64,000 bases of DNA from Lenzites betulinus (lineage: Eukaryota; Basidiomycota; Agaricomycetes; Polyporales; Polyporaceae). Shown here one piece after another: positions 33,982 to 45,048 of the stretch. The stretch covers positions 496,001 to 560,000 of the forward strand of contig JABYQU010000017.1 in assembly GCA_022264855.1 (NCBI GenBank), in the 5' to 3' direction. Under the pieces are notes generated by a model. It saw nothing but the letters and a program-made list of their open reading frames with translations, was not told the origin of the DNA and made no database searches. The first letter of the stretch is position 1; each line of letters opens with the position of its first letter. A program made the translations under genes and the position numbers.

Positions 33982-35761
33982 TGGGCGCGAAATTCGGTGA
34001 CCCGTGGTGGAAGGTAGGGGGTGGTTAAGGTGGTGGTCGGGAAGGAACGTATATGGCGGAGGTGGCTATTGCGCTGCCGGTTCCGCCAAACAGGACAATG
34101 AGGGGCGGTGAAACCAGGGGCGCGAGGGCGCTGAGGGCAGAATCAGGTGGTAGGTGGAAACGGCGCGGTGCGGGTGGGATGGCGGAACAGCTTTGCGTTG
34201 CATCCGCCGGGACACCCGATTATAAAGTATCGCGGACGGAGGACTGATGGCACCCGCTTTTCACTGCGACCAGATGGCGCGTCCATCGGCTGGAAGGCAT
34301 GCGCACTAAGCAGAGTCCTCTCTTTGCAAAGCTGTGCCCGCAGGCGTGCGTGGTGAATTGCCGACACATTCGGACCGACGTGTCTGACAGCGATGTGGAG
34401 GGAGCGGTACCGGTGGACACGAAATGGGGCGGCTGTGGCGCCCGAGGGCGTACACGCGCGTCGCGCGCGGCACAAAACTAGTCGGACCGCGGACGACGCG
34501 CGCGCGTATCGTAAGCATGCTTCCTTCGCTCCGGGGCCGGGTGTGTCACTGCCCGTCCTACCACTGCGGTCTCCCGGAGGAATGATAGGGCCTGAATCCT
34601 CGAGGAGTCAAGGGGGGGAGGGGGGGGTTGGATGAATCATACCGGGCCGAGACTCGAGACTCGAGATTTGGCAGCGAGCGGCGAAAGAGGGGACTATTAG
34701 CACCGATCGCGATGGGCGACGTGGGCGACGGAAGCGGTATGTTGGGGCAGCGGCGGGTATACGCATAAGGTAAGCCGAGCCGAGGGAGTCCGTCACCCGC
34801 GATGGCGTTCAGTAGCAGCACGGCGCCCCTGACTTTATCACATGCTCTGCTGCAAATGAAGCGGTTCCCACGGCGAGCAACCTCTCGGCACCGCTGCTCC
34901 GGCAGTGCCCGGGCTCCTCCAGACGGCTGCAGACGTGTCTCGACAGAATGTCCATGCTTTGCAGCGACATCCAGCCAACGATTGAAAATATCATGTCAGA
35001 GCGAAGGTTGAGATGGGCCGACAGATCTCGAACAAAACTTCGATGTTGCTTACTGTAGCCGCTGACAAGACTCGGAGTGCCAGCCACCCGGGAGCTCCCG
35101 GGTCGATCCGGTAGAAATACGTTCGTTGGTCAATAGGATTATGCGGTACGCGGTCGGCGGGTCCGCGAATTCTTGCAAGTATTTTGTAGTCTGCTCGTGA
35201 GCCTCGCTCTGAATGAATAGCAGTGAAAAGCACCGCCGCGGGTCAACACCCGTCAAAGACGCAAACACTTGGCAGAGGTTATAACCAGGATTAAGGTAAG
35301 GTTAGGTCGCGGAGCCATCTGAACTTCGAAGAATCCGCGGCCGCCCTCTTGGCAGGAACGATGTAGCAGACACGCTCAAAGCAGGTTCAAGTACGGTTAG
35401 GCCGCCTTGCGTCCACGCTCACACGTGGAAGGTCTTGATATGAAGCTGCATCATCTTATACATGATGCCATGTAGGCGTCCACAACCCCAATTAGGACGA
35501 ATCGTGCCGCTTTCAGAACGAACTCACAACGAAACGAAGGATACCCACGCTCACCCACGCTCGCGTCCTCATTCCCCCCAGTAATTTACCGCACACAGCG
35601 CGAAACCATCGAAAGGGCAAGCATTAATCTTCCAAGAAAGCTTTCATGACATTCATCCTAGTCGTAAGAATCCGCCGCGTACAGGAGCCCAAGATATCGG
35701 TTGATGGTCGACCGGCGTACACCCACAATGATATGACCGTAATAACACTACAGTCGGTTGT
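33982..35761. other. 1.8-kb intergenic region without recognised gene
   Basis: Contains G-rich runs at 34610-34630, short ORFs on both strands, and two overlapping minus-strand ORFs around 34809-35268 that lack family motifs. Base composition is closer to non-coding sequence than to the flanking genes. I see no convincing intron chain, tRNA or mobile-element end. A decayed gene cannot be excluded. Confidence 0.4.
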
Positions 35762-36611
35762 TTAAAGCAGAACAGCAATAGCCCCGAGCACACCAGCGAA
35801 GCCGGAGAGGCCCAGGACGTTGTTGACGCTTGCAGCGTTGGACGTCTGCGTGGCCGCGGCGGTGGAGCTCGAGGTGCCGGATGGCGACGTCGAGGTAGGA
35901 GCGGCGACGGTGGAGGATATGGGAGTCACGGCGGCGTCGGTCGCGTTCGTGCACGAGACGCTGCTGGGGACCGTCGCGTTGTCGGAGAGCGTGAGGTCGG
36001 CGCACTGTAGAGTGGTAGCAAATCATGTAAGCAATCCGTCCGAGTTGGAGGAGAAGGGGGTATAAATTTACCTGGTAAAGCTGGCCGTCACCACCGTCGT
36101 AGATGAACTGGAGGGTAATGTTCGCGCCATCCTTGACGCCGTCGATACCCGACGAGGCAAGGTCGAGGGGGTAGCAGTAGCCGCCCTCCCCGGAGGTCTT
36201 GAAGAAGGGCACGACGAACTGGAAGTTTCCCCCCGACGTGAAGTTGTCGAAACTGTTGGGGTTCTCGACCGTCGCCACGACGCTCCCGACTGTAAGCAAG
36301 AGTATTTAGGAATGTGTCAGGAGGGATTCGACATGGACTACTTACGAGTCCAAGTAGGGTGCTCGGAGTTGATCGAGAACTTGCCTCCCGTGGTGGGGAA
36401 CACGGTACGGTTGGTCACAGCGTTAGCGTAGCCGTCTGTTGTAGATATAATCAGTATGGATTGTGTCGGTGTTGAAGACACCACACATACCACAGAAGCC
36501 GACCTCGGCCGAGGCGACAAAGTCACCGCGAGGGGCGGGGTACTGCAGCTGGAAGTGCGCAGAGACGGCGGTCAAGAGACCGGAGGCGAAGAGGGCGGCA
36601 GCAAAACGCAT
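35762..36611 (-). CDS. GPI-anchored LPMO-like copper protein (BIM1/X325 family)
   Basis: X325/BIM1 proteins keep an LPMO-like copper site but bind copper without cutting sugars; in Cryptococcus, Bim1 helps copper import. Exons on the minus strand: 36611-36491, 36435-36346, 36289-36072 and 36004-35762, 223 residues. An 18-residue signal peptide ([12 protein letters not shown]) is followed by an N-terminal mature histidine, [13 protein letters not shown], the hallmark needed for a His brace. A second histidine in [10 protein letters not shown] is the likely partner. Cysteines (GFC, GGYCYP, CADL, CTNATD) can form two disulfides. A Ser/Thr-rich linker leads to a hydrophobic C-terminal tail ([19 protein letters not shown]) fitting a GPI signal. 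It sits in tandem with a CTR transporter. I infer copper uptake from this. Confidence 0.88.
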
Positions 36612-36687
36612 TTTGTGTTGAGGAGGGGGACTGAAGGACACGCCGGATTGTGAGCGGGGTGAAGAAGGGTATGAGCGGGGAATGTGG

Positions 36688-36695
36688 CTTTTATG
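36688..36695 (-). promoter_or_regulatory. TATA-like box of the BIM1-like gene
   Basis: On the minus strand the site reads CATAAAAG, 77-84 bp before the start codon at 36611. The intervening sequence is C/T-rich in the direction of transcription. The interval 36612-37083 also carries the 3' end of the CTR gene; no copper-response element is obvious. Confidence 0.45.
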
Positions 36696-37083
36696 CAACT
36701 CTGAGACGAGGAGCAGAGTGAGCGGCCGCTGCCAAGGTCCTGTGAGAAAAGTTCTTTCTCTGTATTTGGTCCAGCTTGGAGCACCGGCCCGTCCCGTTTC
36801 CAAGACGCTGGATCGAACGTCCGCGCTGCCCGGTGCCTGTGTCGACGGCGCATGGGCCTGCGCTCTCACGCAGTTCGAACTCCTCCAGCTGTGGCAATCG
36901 GGGCATCGCAACCGGATGATCATTCCTCACTGCTGAGACGTCTTCGTCTGTCCACAGCACACCCCTTCGCGCAGCTGCTTTCGGGCTACACGCATAGTAG
37001 AATTCTTATAGCGACTGCATACAACAGTAATCCATATCGGCCAATTATTGTACAGAGCAACATCGCAGGGGCATGGTTTCGCA

Positions 37084-37755
37084 TCAGTGTAGCAGATGAC
37101 TCTTGGCGCCACGGGTACGGCCGAAGAGGACCTCCCCAGTGGCCGAGCCGACAACGATCGAGATGATGAACGCCGCCTGGAAGGTCCTATGAGAAGAAAA
37201 AATATTTTCAGCATGATACGATCAGGTGGCAGAGGTTTAGCAATTCGCACATGACCGCCAACATCAGGGCATACGTGAGAAGCGCCTGGAATGCGTAAAG
37301 TGCACCGCGTGGTATATCGTGGGCGGGGATGAAGGGGGGGATGGTGCGCGGCGCCCGGCGTAGGGGGGCAGAGCTCCCCTGCGACTTGAGTTCGCTGACC
37401 TTGACCTCCTCCACAGAGCCTGACACCTTTGACTCGTCGGTGTCCGGAGAGTGACAGGAAGGCTCGGTATTGTGATCGGACATCAACGCCAAGGCCCTGC
37501 AACAGAATCAGCACGAACATCATTTAGGCTGTTAGGCGGGTATGTTGCCTACTTCCGGTTCCAATAAACCTCTGCAGCGCCGCGCATAGCGTTCACCCAT
37601 CTCTCGAAAAGGGCAAATATAGCGAGGCCGATGCAAGCACCGGCGATGGCACCGTTTGAGGACGGTTGCCAAGTTTCGAAAAGGAGGTTATCGCCGCCAG
37701 TGAAATGAAGCCAAGGGACCATCATGATAACCATGGAAGAGTTGGAAGACGACAT
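37084..37755 (-). CDS. CTR-family copper transporter
   Basis: CTR proteins form homotrimeric Cu(I) channels in the plasma or vacuolar membrane. Exons on the minus strand: 37755-37553, 37496-37251 and 37186-37084, 183 residues. Three membrane segments are visible: GAIAGACIGLAIFALFERWV, YAFQALLTYALMLAVM with the MxxxM motif (MLAVM) on TM2, and FQAAFIISIVVGSATGEVLFG with the GxxxG motif (GSATG) on TM3. The N-terminus is short (MSSSNSSMVIMM...) with few methionines compared with high-affinity Ctr1, so it may be a Ctr2-like or low-affinity form. A hydrophilic loop of about 65 residues separates TM1 and TM2. Directly upstream of the BIM1-like gene on the same strand, 472 bp apart. Confidence 0.9.
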
Positions 37756-38852
37756 GTCCGTGTATGAGGTTAACACGCAGACACAGGATAGGCGGAGTGA
37801 AGGTCGCAATGGGAGATCTTGAGAGAGCCGGACGAGAGTGAGGCGCAGCAACAGATACCATGGCCATCGGCCATTGCCGGTTTTGCGTAAATACGACCAA
37901 ACATGGCTGGAATCGCACGCTGCGCGCAGGACCTCGGCAAACCCCTTGTGCGAAGATCTACGGGCCAGCATAGATGAGAACAAACGGCATCTGGGGGATA
38001 CCAGCGAAGTCCATGCCTCACCTGGTGTTCGAATACGCGAAGAAAGACGCAAGAGAGGATTAAGGCACATGGGATGCAGAACGCTCCAAATGCCGACTCC
38101 GGGGTCCAAGATCGTGCAGATCCTCGCAAAACTACACCGAAGGCGACTCACCTAGGCGTATGCGGAGAGGGGCCGATTCGGAGAACAACGCTCGCACGCA
38201 CCCTCAGCCGCAGAGGTGGGGGGAAGGGGACTTACTTAACAACGTTGTCTGCCTAGATGGATCCTTTGGCAGTACGTTACTGTACATCCTAAAGGTGGTA
38301 GAGGTTGTGAGCGATTGCGGTTGGCTGATGGGCAGTTGTGGACGGGAGGTGGTAGCAGGAGGGAGAGCAATCAGGACTATGACAGGGGTCTCAGCCGAGC
38401 TTGTTGAGTACTACGCTCCCGCTCGGTTGAACCCCTAAAATATAGAAGACAAAGCTGAAGAGACACGTCAAGACGTGTGTTGGACCAGACCGCAGAGCGG
38501 AGCGAGGAGGGGGAGGGGGCGAAGCAGACAACGGCGACGTGGGGGAGACGATGGTTGGGAGGAGAGAGGCGGCGAGTGCGATTCCCTTGAGGCAATTGTG
38601 CGCTGACCAATCGCATAAAGCCGCATTTCTGCTTCCAAACGCTGGTCTCACAGGACCTCGGCCACCCGGTCATGTGATGTGACGTTACTTACGGGCGTCT
38701 GTCCTCCGCTGTGGCTCACGCAATTTCGTCGTGACTGCAGGCTTATTCCGAATTCTACAGCGAGTCCCAGGCATTGCAGTTGGCAGGTTGTGTACGGCGT
38801 GTTCAGCGACTCCCACCGTCTACATCACCACTCCGTTTCTCTTCCTTTAAAC
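37756..38852. other. Divergent intergenic region, CTR/rhodanese
   Basis: Just over 1 kb between divergent start codons. No ORF in it has motifs. It must carry the promoters of both genes; I see no TATA box at a suitable distance and no repeated short element that would suggest copper control. Confidence 0.4.
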
Positions 38853-39485
38853 ATGCATCGTCTAGCGTTCGCCAGGACCGCAGTGGCTGCTCGGATTGTA
38901 GCAAACGCCAGGGCACCTACCATTTCCCCTCGCATCGCTTTCCAACTTCGCCATGGGTCCACTAAACCCTCGGACGAGCGCAAGCAGGTCTTGGAGGCTC
39001 GCGATGACCTTCAGCGTGATTGGGATGCGAAGGTCATCACTTATGAGGAACTCAAGCCAAAGACTGAGCAACCCAGCCCGGTACGTCGGAGGTCCCATAG
39101 TACAGTGCTCCGTCTTTCTCATCAAGTTTTAGGACAAGTACTTGATCGATGTCCGAGAGCCCGACGAGGTTCTGCAAGGCTCGATACCTTCCGCAGTCAA
39201 CCTCCCACTTTCAGTCATCTCAAGTGCATTCCACCTCCCTGCTGCCGAATTCAAGGAAAAGTTTGGTTTCGAAAAGCCCCGGCCTGAGCAGGAGCTTACC
39301 TTCTACTGCCGGAGCGGAAAACGGTCTACTACAGCCTCAGACGTTGCCAAACGGAATGGCTATACCAAGTACGTGAGGACGAACGATGTAGTAGGGGCTT
39401 TTCTGACGGCATGCTCAGGATTCTCAACTACAAGGGCTCGTGGTTGGAGTGGACTGCACGCGAAGGGCAGAAGCCCGCTGCTTGA
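38853..39485 (+). CDS. Mitochondrial single-domain rhodanese (thiosulfate sulfurtransferase)
   Basis: Transfers sulfane sulfur in mitochondria; yeast relatives are Rdl1/Rdl2. Exons: 38853-39080, 39133-39368 and 39419-39485, 176 residues. The first 40 residues, starting MHRLAFARTAVAARIVANAR, are rich in Arg/Ala with no acidic residue and fit a matrix presequence. The rhodanese fold has YLIDVREPDEVLQGSIPSAVNLPLS, the active-site loop CRSGKRSTTA (catalytic Cys about residue 132), DVAKRNGYTK and the final YKGSWLEWTAREGQKPAA. The CRSGKRS loop with two basic residues suits thiosulfate as donor. The next gene downstream on the same strand is frataxin. Confidence 0.93.
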
Positions 39486-39853
39486 GCGCATAGTGGGACA
39501 TGTTAGTTATCGTGAAGTTGTATGTACATGACGGCTTGGATGTGGTTTATTCAGATCTGATATCATATGGCTTCGCCCGTCGCGCCGTGGCCCCGAGTCG
39601 CTTTCCTCAAACTCTCAGTTTATTAGTATGGAACATTTGAACATTATGCCGCGAGGGTTCGTGTCAACTTCGTGATACTGTATAAACATGTCGACATCGA
39701 ACCTTAACCCCACGGAGCCCTATAGTACTTCGCGATGCCTGTGCGTCGCGGTTTGTTCTTACACGGTCACCACACCACCACTCCATATCTTGTCTTGCAA
39801 CTGGCACCTCGCGCTTCAATCCTTCCCGCCTTGTTCACTTACCTGTAAACGTG
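39486..39853. promoter_or_regulatory. Short intergenic region, rhodanese to frataxin
   Basis: This 368-bp gap between same-strand genes carries the rhodanese 3' end and the frataxin promoter. The ORF opening at 39688 is continuous with frataxin sequence in one frame, but its N-terminus is Cys/His-rich and unlike a presequence, so I did not choose it. Confidence 0.4.
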
Positions 39854-40597
39854 ATGAATCCCTTGAAGCGATACTGTCGGGTTCCTTCGCGTTCGCTGCA
39901 ACTCGGGCGGCGCGTACCGCCGGCCAACATGCTTCGAGGCATACATGCATTATCACTACAGCAGCGGGCGCAATTATCCGGTCCCAATACACAAGGCCAA
40001 CGACGACACCTAGCAACGCCTCCTCCGCAGGTGAAGCACAGGTCCGCTGCCAAAGGGCGAATGGGTTGCGCACTGCGGACGCGACTGACGACACCCCTCG
40101 GCATCTGCGCAGTGACCTACCGCAACACCTGTATCACCAATATGCAGATATCACCATGGACACGATGCTCGAGTCGATAGAGAGCCTCCTCGATGACATC
40201 GGCGACCCAGAGTATGAGGTCGAATATAGCGTCAGTTATCTCCTTTCTAACCGAGGTCGCATTTCGTCTGCTCACACCTGGCCCCGTAGAGCGGCGTTTT
40301 GACCCTAAAGCTGGGCAACCAAGGAACGTACGTTATCAACAAGCAGCCACCAAATAAGCAGATATGGCTGTCATCACCATTCAGGTGGGCCAGCTCGCAG
40401 CGCGACTTCCCACCCTAGCACTCACAGCATCGCTGCGCAGCGGGCCGAAGCGTTACGACTTCGTCCCAGAACAGGACGAATGGGTCTATGCTCGAGATGG
40501 CCGCTCGCTGAACGACCTACTGAAGCAAGAGCTCAGTGATACACTCGGACGGGACGTAGACTTGGGTTTGACTGGGGTCTCTTCGCGAGTCAGCTGA
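39854..40597 (+). CDS. YFH1: Frataxin, mitochondrial iron-sulfur assembly factor
   Basis: Frataxin speeds sulfur transfer on the Nfs1-Isd11-Isu1 complex in the matrix. Exons: 39854-40041, 40113-40230, 40290-40384 and 40441-40597, 185 residues. The N-terminus ([18 protein letters not shown]... to about residue 60) has no Asp or Glu and many Arg, a good presequence. The mature fold shows the acidic helix [20 protein letters not shown], then [38 protein letters not shown] and [18 protein letters not shown], all diagnostic. The first intron is the weak point: its only phase-compatible donor is GTCCGC at 40042; the better-looking GTGAAG at 40031 breaks frame. Confidence 0.92.
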
Positions 40598-41011
40598 GGC
40601 CGCGAAGGCCCTGCGATCTGCCAAACTATCCTTGTGTGGATGAAAGAATCCGATGCGATGCGTCTAGAGTGCATTGTAACGACGTTCTACAGCCTGTCCA
40701 TCGCGGCAGCGAACCTATCATATACTGCTCAGTCCTATGTATATCTAAGTTTCGGTTATCTGCACTGGACAAGTGTATGAGATGTTTAGTCGATGTGGCG
40801 AGTGATTGACACATCGAACGACGCGGTAACATATGGTCTAGTGTACAGGGGCTCACAGGAGTACAAACGATAGCATTGCTCGAGGGGAGATGCAAAATGA
40901 GGTTGGGATGCGAGGGGAATCTTCATGAGGGTGACCGTTAACGACATAAACAGAGCATGCAGAAAAGTAAAACAGGACGCCACAACTAGTAACGACGGAA
41001 AGGGGGCAATT
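40598..41011. other. Convergent intergenic region
   Basis: A 414-bp gap between the convergent frataxin gene and the next minus-strand gene. It is AT-richer than its flanks. It should hold both polyadenylation regions; nothing else is seen. Confidence 0.45.
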
Positions 41012-41830
41012 CTAATACTGGCGTATCAAGCTTGGCCCGAGGAATCTGGGGTATCGTACTGCCTCCGGCGATGAAGGAATAGAGAACCAAGCAATCTGTT
41101 GGGGGAGGAACGCAACAGTATGAGCATACGGATTGAAAGAATCATGTAACCCTGGGGTGACATGCCTATTGGTGTCCTCGTATCGTTGGGTTACACGCTG
41201 CACCTCGCCGTAATCCACCATGTTTGCGTCTTTTGATGGAAGTGATATCGTGAAGGAGGGCATATGGGGGTGACTTTGAGCGTTGTCTGGTATACGCCCG
41301 CTGCTCTGCGATAGTGTGGGGATAGTCTTGTCCATCGTGGGGGATGAACCATGGTTGGCGTGTGGGTGTGCATGGGGAAAGGCGAGATCGGAGGGAGGGA
41401 AGGGGGTAGAGAAAAGTAGGCGATGTCTCTGTTCTGCATGGAGGTCGTGAAGCAGCGTGTTCACGTTTCTGTAATCTCCTGCCTGCTCGAGGCGCCGTGC
41501 TTGCTCCGAGGACTCCGCTTGACCAGGTGCATGCTCGTCGCCTTCTACGTCCTCTTCACCATCGGTCTCTTCTGTGGGCCACGGGCGACCTCCATGGGTG
41601 GCAGCCCGACGCCGCAAGGGGGCAATTTGTCGTCTGCGCTTGGCTGCTCGCTCGAATGCATCGATAGCAGGATCGGGTGCCGCAGCGTAGGGTACGTCCG
41701 CTACGAACGATGGGGTAGACCTCTGACGTTTCAGCATCTTGACGTCGTGACAGGATTGTAAAGAGGTAGATTGAGAGGGGTGGAGAGTTTGCAAAGCGTC
41801 CTCCAGACAGAGAGAGTCGTGTTCAGCCAC
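41012..41830 (-). CDS. Hypothetical, probably nuclear protein
   Basis: An uninterrupted frame of 272 residues, with alternative starts at 41830 (MAEHDSLCLEDAL) and 41737 (MLKRQRSTPSF). The second looks more like a conserved start. A bipartite basic signal ERAAKRRRQIAPLRRR at about 60-75 is followed by an acidic stretch EETDGEEDVEGDEHAP. A helix GDYRNVNTLLHDLHAEQRHRLL precedes a Pro/His-rich, probably disordered region. The C-terminal IAWFSIPSSPEAVRYPRFLGP may be a conserved tail. I recognise no named domain. Divergent from WDR70 by 276 bp. Confidence 0.6.
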   Translation of the reverse strand: MAEHDSLCLEDALQTLHPSQSTSLQSCHDVKMLKRQRSTPSFVADVPYAAAPDPAIDAFERAAKRRRQIAPLRRRAATHGGRPWPTEETDGEEDVEGDEHAPGQAESSEQARRLEQAGDYRNVNTLLHDLHAEQRHRLLFSTPFPPSDLAFPHAHPHANHGSSPTMDKTIPTLSQSSGRIPDNAQSHPHMPSFTISLPSKDANMVDYGEVQRVTQRYEDTNRHVTPGLHDSFNPYAHTVAFLPQQIAWFSIPSSPEAVRYPRFLGPSLIRQY

Positions 41831-42106
41831 AACGAAAGCTGGTGGCTGTTGGATGAGGAGGCCCGTGAGCGCTTCTCACGCGCACGAATATGAGCGCGTC
41901 TCGGCAAGTCGCGCGTCCACGTAAGCGTGTAGGCGCCTGTGCCCCTCGAGAGTGCAGCACCGTGACCACTTGGAGTACTTACACCCGCTCAGTCTGCAGC
42001 ATCCCTGGTCTCGCTACATTATCCTTGTCGCTGTGGCATTTCATCCCACCTTTATCTCTCATCGCTCTCTTCTCGCTGTCCAAAAGACTACTGTTATCTC
42101 GCTCCC

Positions 42107-44810
42107 ATGTCCGGAATGGATGTCTTCGAGGCTATGGGTATAGCCGGGTTTGGTAAGAAGACCAAGCAACGCCAACTTGACCCTAATAGGTTTGACAAGA
42201 ATAAGAGGGGTGACACGGTATGAGTATGGATACACGTAAAAGGGCCAGTGCTAATGTTTCATGCCAGGCTGCTTCGTCTTCAGTTGTGGCCAAGCAAGTC
42301 GAGAATGCACGACCAACGGAGGACCAGGAATCCGACTCCGACGAGATTGGGCCGGGTCCCCCTCCGCCTGGACTCCAGGACATCAATGCCGAGGAAGAAC
42401 CCGAGTTTGATCCTTCGGACGACGACTCTGACGAACAACTATTTCCGGTTACACATGAACTTCTTCTCAAAGACCACACGAAGGTTGTATCTGCACTGAC
42501 AATGGACCCGTCTGGCGCGCGAGTGCTCTCGGGGTCGCACGACTACGACTGTAAGCTGTGGGATTTCGGTGGAATGGACTGGAGGTGTAAGCCATTCAAG
42601 ACTTGGGAACCTGCCGGCTCTTACTATGTGCGTCTCACTTCTAGCTCGTCTCGGACCCGGTCTCGTTTAACCCGACATCCGCGGTTAGGTACATGACGTG
42701 AAGTTCTCGAATGATGGGCAGCAGTTCCTTGCCATCTCGGGCACGACGCAAGCGAAGCTGTACGATCGTGACGGAGAGGAGCTGTAAGTTTATCCTCCCT
42801 CGCAAGTGAACGGGCAGTCTGACCGACTGGCAGGGGCTCCTATGTAAAGGGGGATCCCTATATTCGTGACATGAAGAATACCGCGTACGTGATTATCGTC
42901 TCACGTACATACGAGTAGAAGTCTGACCCACGGTCATGTGCATAGTGGCCACGTCGCAGAACTCACGTCTTGTGCGTGGCATCCGAAGGACCCCCAAACA
43001 TTCATCACCAGCTCGCTTGACTCGACTATACGGTTCGTCTCAGGCTATGCTGCCTGCATTCCTCGCGCGCCTTGTTGACGTAACCGCAGCATATGGGACG
43101 TTGAGGACAGACGAAAACAGAAGACGGTGATCGTTGTCAAGTCAAAGGAGCGAGGTGCACGAACGAAGGTGAATTCGTGCGGCTACTCTCCCGATGGCGG
43201 GTTGATTGGCGGTGGTGCGTGTACGGTCCTTGCGATTATGACACCACCCTAATCGCTTTCGCACAGCATGCATGGATGGGGCACTACACATGTGGCAGAC
43301 AAAGTCCAACTTTGTCCGACCAAGCATGAGCATCGAGGGCGCGCATGCGAAGGGCACAGAAACAGGGTCTGTAACGTTCTCCGTTGATGGGCGGACAGTC
43401 CTCACCCGTGGTGGCGACGACACGGTAAAGCGTTAGTCACCCGGCATGCCTGATAGGTGCTAGTACTGACGTCAAACTCAGTGTGGGATTTGCGCTCGTT
43501 CAAGAAGCCGCTCGTCACTCGTACCGGCTTGGCGACGCTATATCCGCAGACCAACGCCATCTTTAGCCCTGATAACAAGTATGTCGTGACCGGGGCTGGT
43601 GCATCGGCAAAAGGTGGCAGAGGCCATCTTCTGTTTATGCACAGGGATACACTGGAGACGGTGAAGGATCTTGAGGTTGACTCGACCCCAGTGAAGGTAT
43701 ATTGGCACTCGAAGATCAACCAGGTGAGTGGTGTAGAGGCTGTAATCCGACAGCGCTTTCTCATCGCAATACAGGTTCTCACAGGTTTATCGAACGGCCA
43801 AATATGCGTGCTGTACTCCCCTGATATGTCTCTGAATGGTGCGAAGCTGCTACTCAACAAGGGGCCTCCGAGGAAGGCCACGGTCGAAGACATGTCGGAT
43901 GCCGTGGCGGCTCCCACTATCATAACTCCGCACGCCCTACCGATGTTTCGCGACAGCGAGATCGGGCGCAGTACGAAACGCAAGAGGGAGAAGGAGCGGA
44001 TGGACCCCCGAAAGAGCCATCGTCCAGAGCTTCCCGTCACGGGCCCGGGACGAGGTGGGCGTGTGGGTGCGAGCGCGACGCAACACGTTGTGCAGAATCT
44101 GGTCAGGGACACGACCCGCGACGAGGATGTGAGTGTTCTTTTCTACTTTCCCCGTAGGGTTTTTGGCTCGTCTTCGCCGGCGTCATTCCGGGCATCACCT
44201 TCTGCGATATCTCACATCTGCGATCCCCCATCCATCCATCCGATATCGCTGTCGGTGGATGGGAGGGTGGGGCGGATGCTCTAGGCATGCTACGACATGT
44301 TATGCGGGTCATGGGCGCGCTATCTGCTCGTCGAGGGAGGCAGCGGGCGGGGATTGGGTTGGGCTTCCGGACGTGAGTCCAATCAGAGGAGTCCGCCGAT
44401 TGCCGGTTGTGACACGCCGGCCGCGCGTTGCCACCCGGGAGAGGTCCGGGGTCCTATTCTGGCCCAGTCTCTCTTGTCCTTTCACCTTCCCATCTTCCTC
44501 TCTGGCCACGACGACCGTCCCCCGTGCCTCGTCCTCTTTGGCTCTGGCATACTGACCATTCGGACCCTTCTAGCCACGCGAAGCACTGCTCAAACTCGCT
44601 GCCACTGCCGACGAGAACCCCGTTTGGACCGCAGGTGAGTCGGCCAAAATTTCAACGCTGATGGAGCCAGACTCTGTTTGGCGTTGCTTGCGGTCGGCTG
44701 TGATTGCTGACGTGTGAACCTTATTTTCGTACTCAGCTTGGCGCGCAAACCAGCCAAAGCCGGTGTTTGCGCCCGTCGAGGGCGAGCAGGAGGACGAGGA
44801 AAAGAAGTAG
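42107..44810 (+). CDS. WDR70: WD40 protein WDR70 homologue
   Basis: WDR70 (fission yeast Wdr70, worm GAD-1) acts with the CRL4/DDB1 ligase in histone H2B ubiquitination and DNA end resection. Eleven exons: 42107-42217, 42268-42627, 42689-42783, 42834-42884, 42946-43032, 43090-43214, 43267-43431, 43482-43723, 43775-44128, 44574-44634 and 44737-44810, 574 residues. The N-terminus MSGMDVFEAMGIAGFGKK is typical, followed by an acidic DSDEIGPGPPPPGL and the WD repeats: HTKVVSALTMDPSGARVLSGSHDYD, VKFSNDGQQFLAISG, AWHPKDPQTFITSSLDSTIRIWD, YSPDGGLIGGACMDG, SVDGRTVLTRGGDDTVKLWDLR. The C-terminus has EALLKLAATADENPVW and an acidic tail. The ninth intron is 445 nt, against 50-60 elsewhere. Confidence 0.92.
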
Positions 44811-44938
44811 ACAGATGCTGTAGACACAACCGCGGCCGAAAGAGACAACAAGGGGGGCAAGGGAGGGGAGGGCGGAGGTGCAAACGGGATAGGGAGGAAA
44901 TTGAGGACGCGGGAGATCGAACCTTATTTCGTTGCACG

Positions 44939-44945
44939 TATAAAG
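44939..44945 (+). promoter_or_regulatory. TATA box of the BET gene
   Basis: TATAAAG lies about 105 bp before the start codon at 45049, with a C/T-rich segment (44960-45020) between. Only 238 bp separate the WDR70 stop from the BET start. Confidence 0.5.
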
Positions 44946-45048
44946 ACTCTAGCCCAACTTCGGATCTCCTGTCCCCCCAAATCTCACCTGCTCCCTTTGC
45001 CCTCTGTCACCCCTCCGTGACTGTCACGCGCCGCCTTGGCCGGAAACG

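Noticed and set aside
34809..35268. Overlapping minus-strand ORFs that might form a gene
   Set aside because: Segments such as FASLTGVDPRRCF hint at protein sequence, but no domain, start context or consistent intron chain could be found.
39688..40230. Frataxin starting in the frame that opens at 39688
   Set aside because: That frame joins the frataxin core without an intron, but its N-terminus is Cys/His-rich and unlike a presequence; the frame from 39854 gives an acid-free, Arg-rich presequence.
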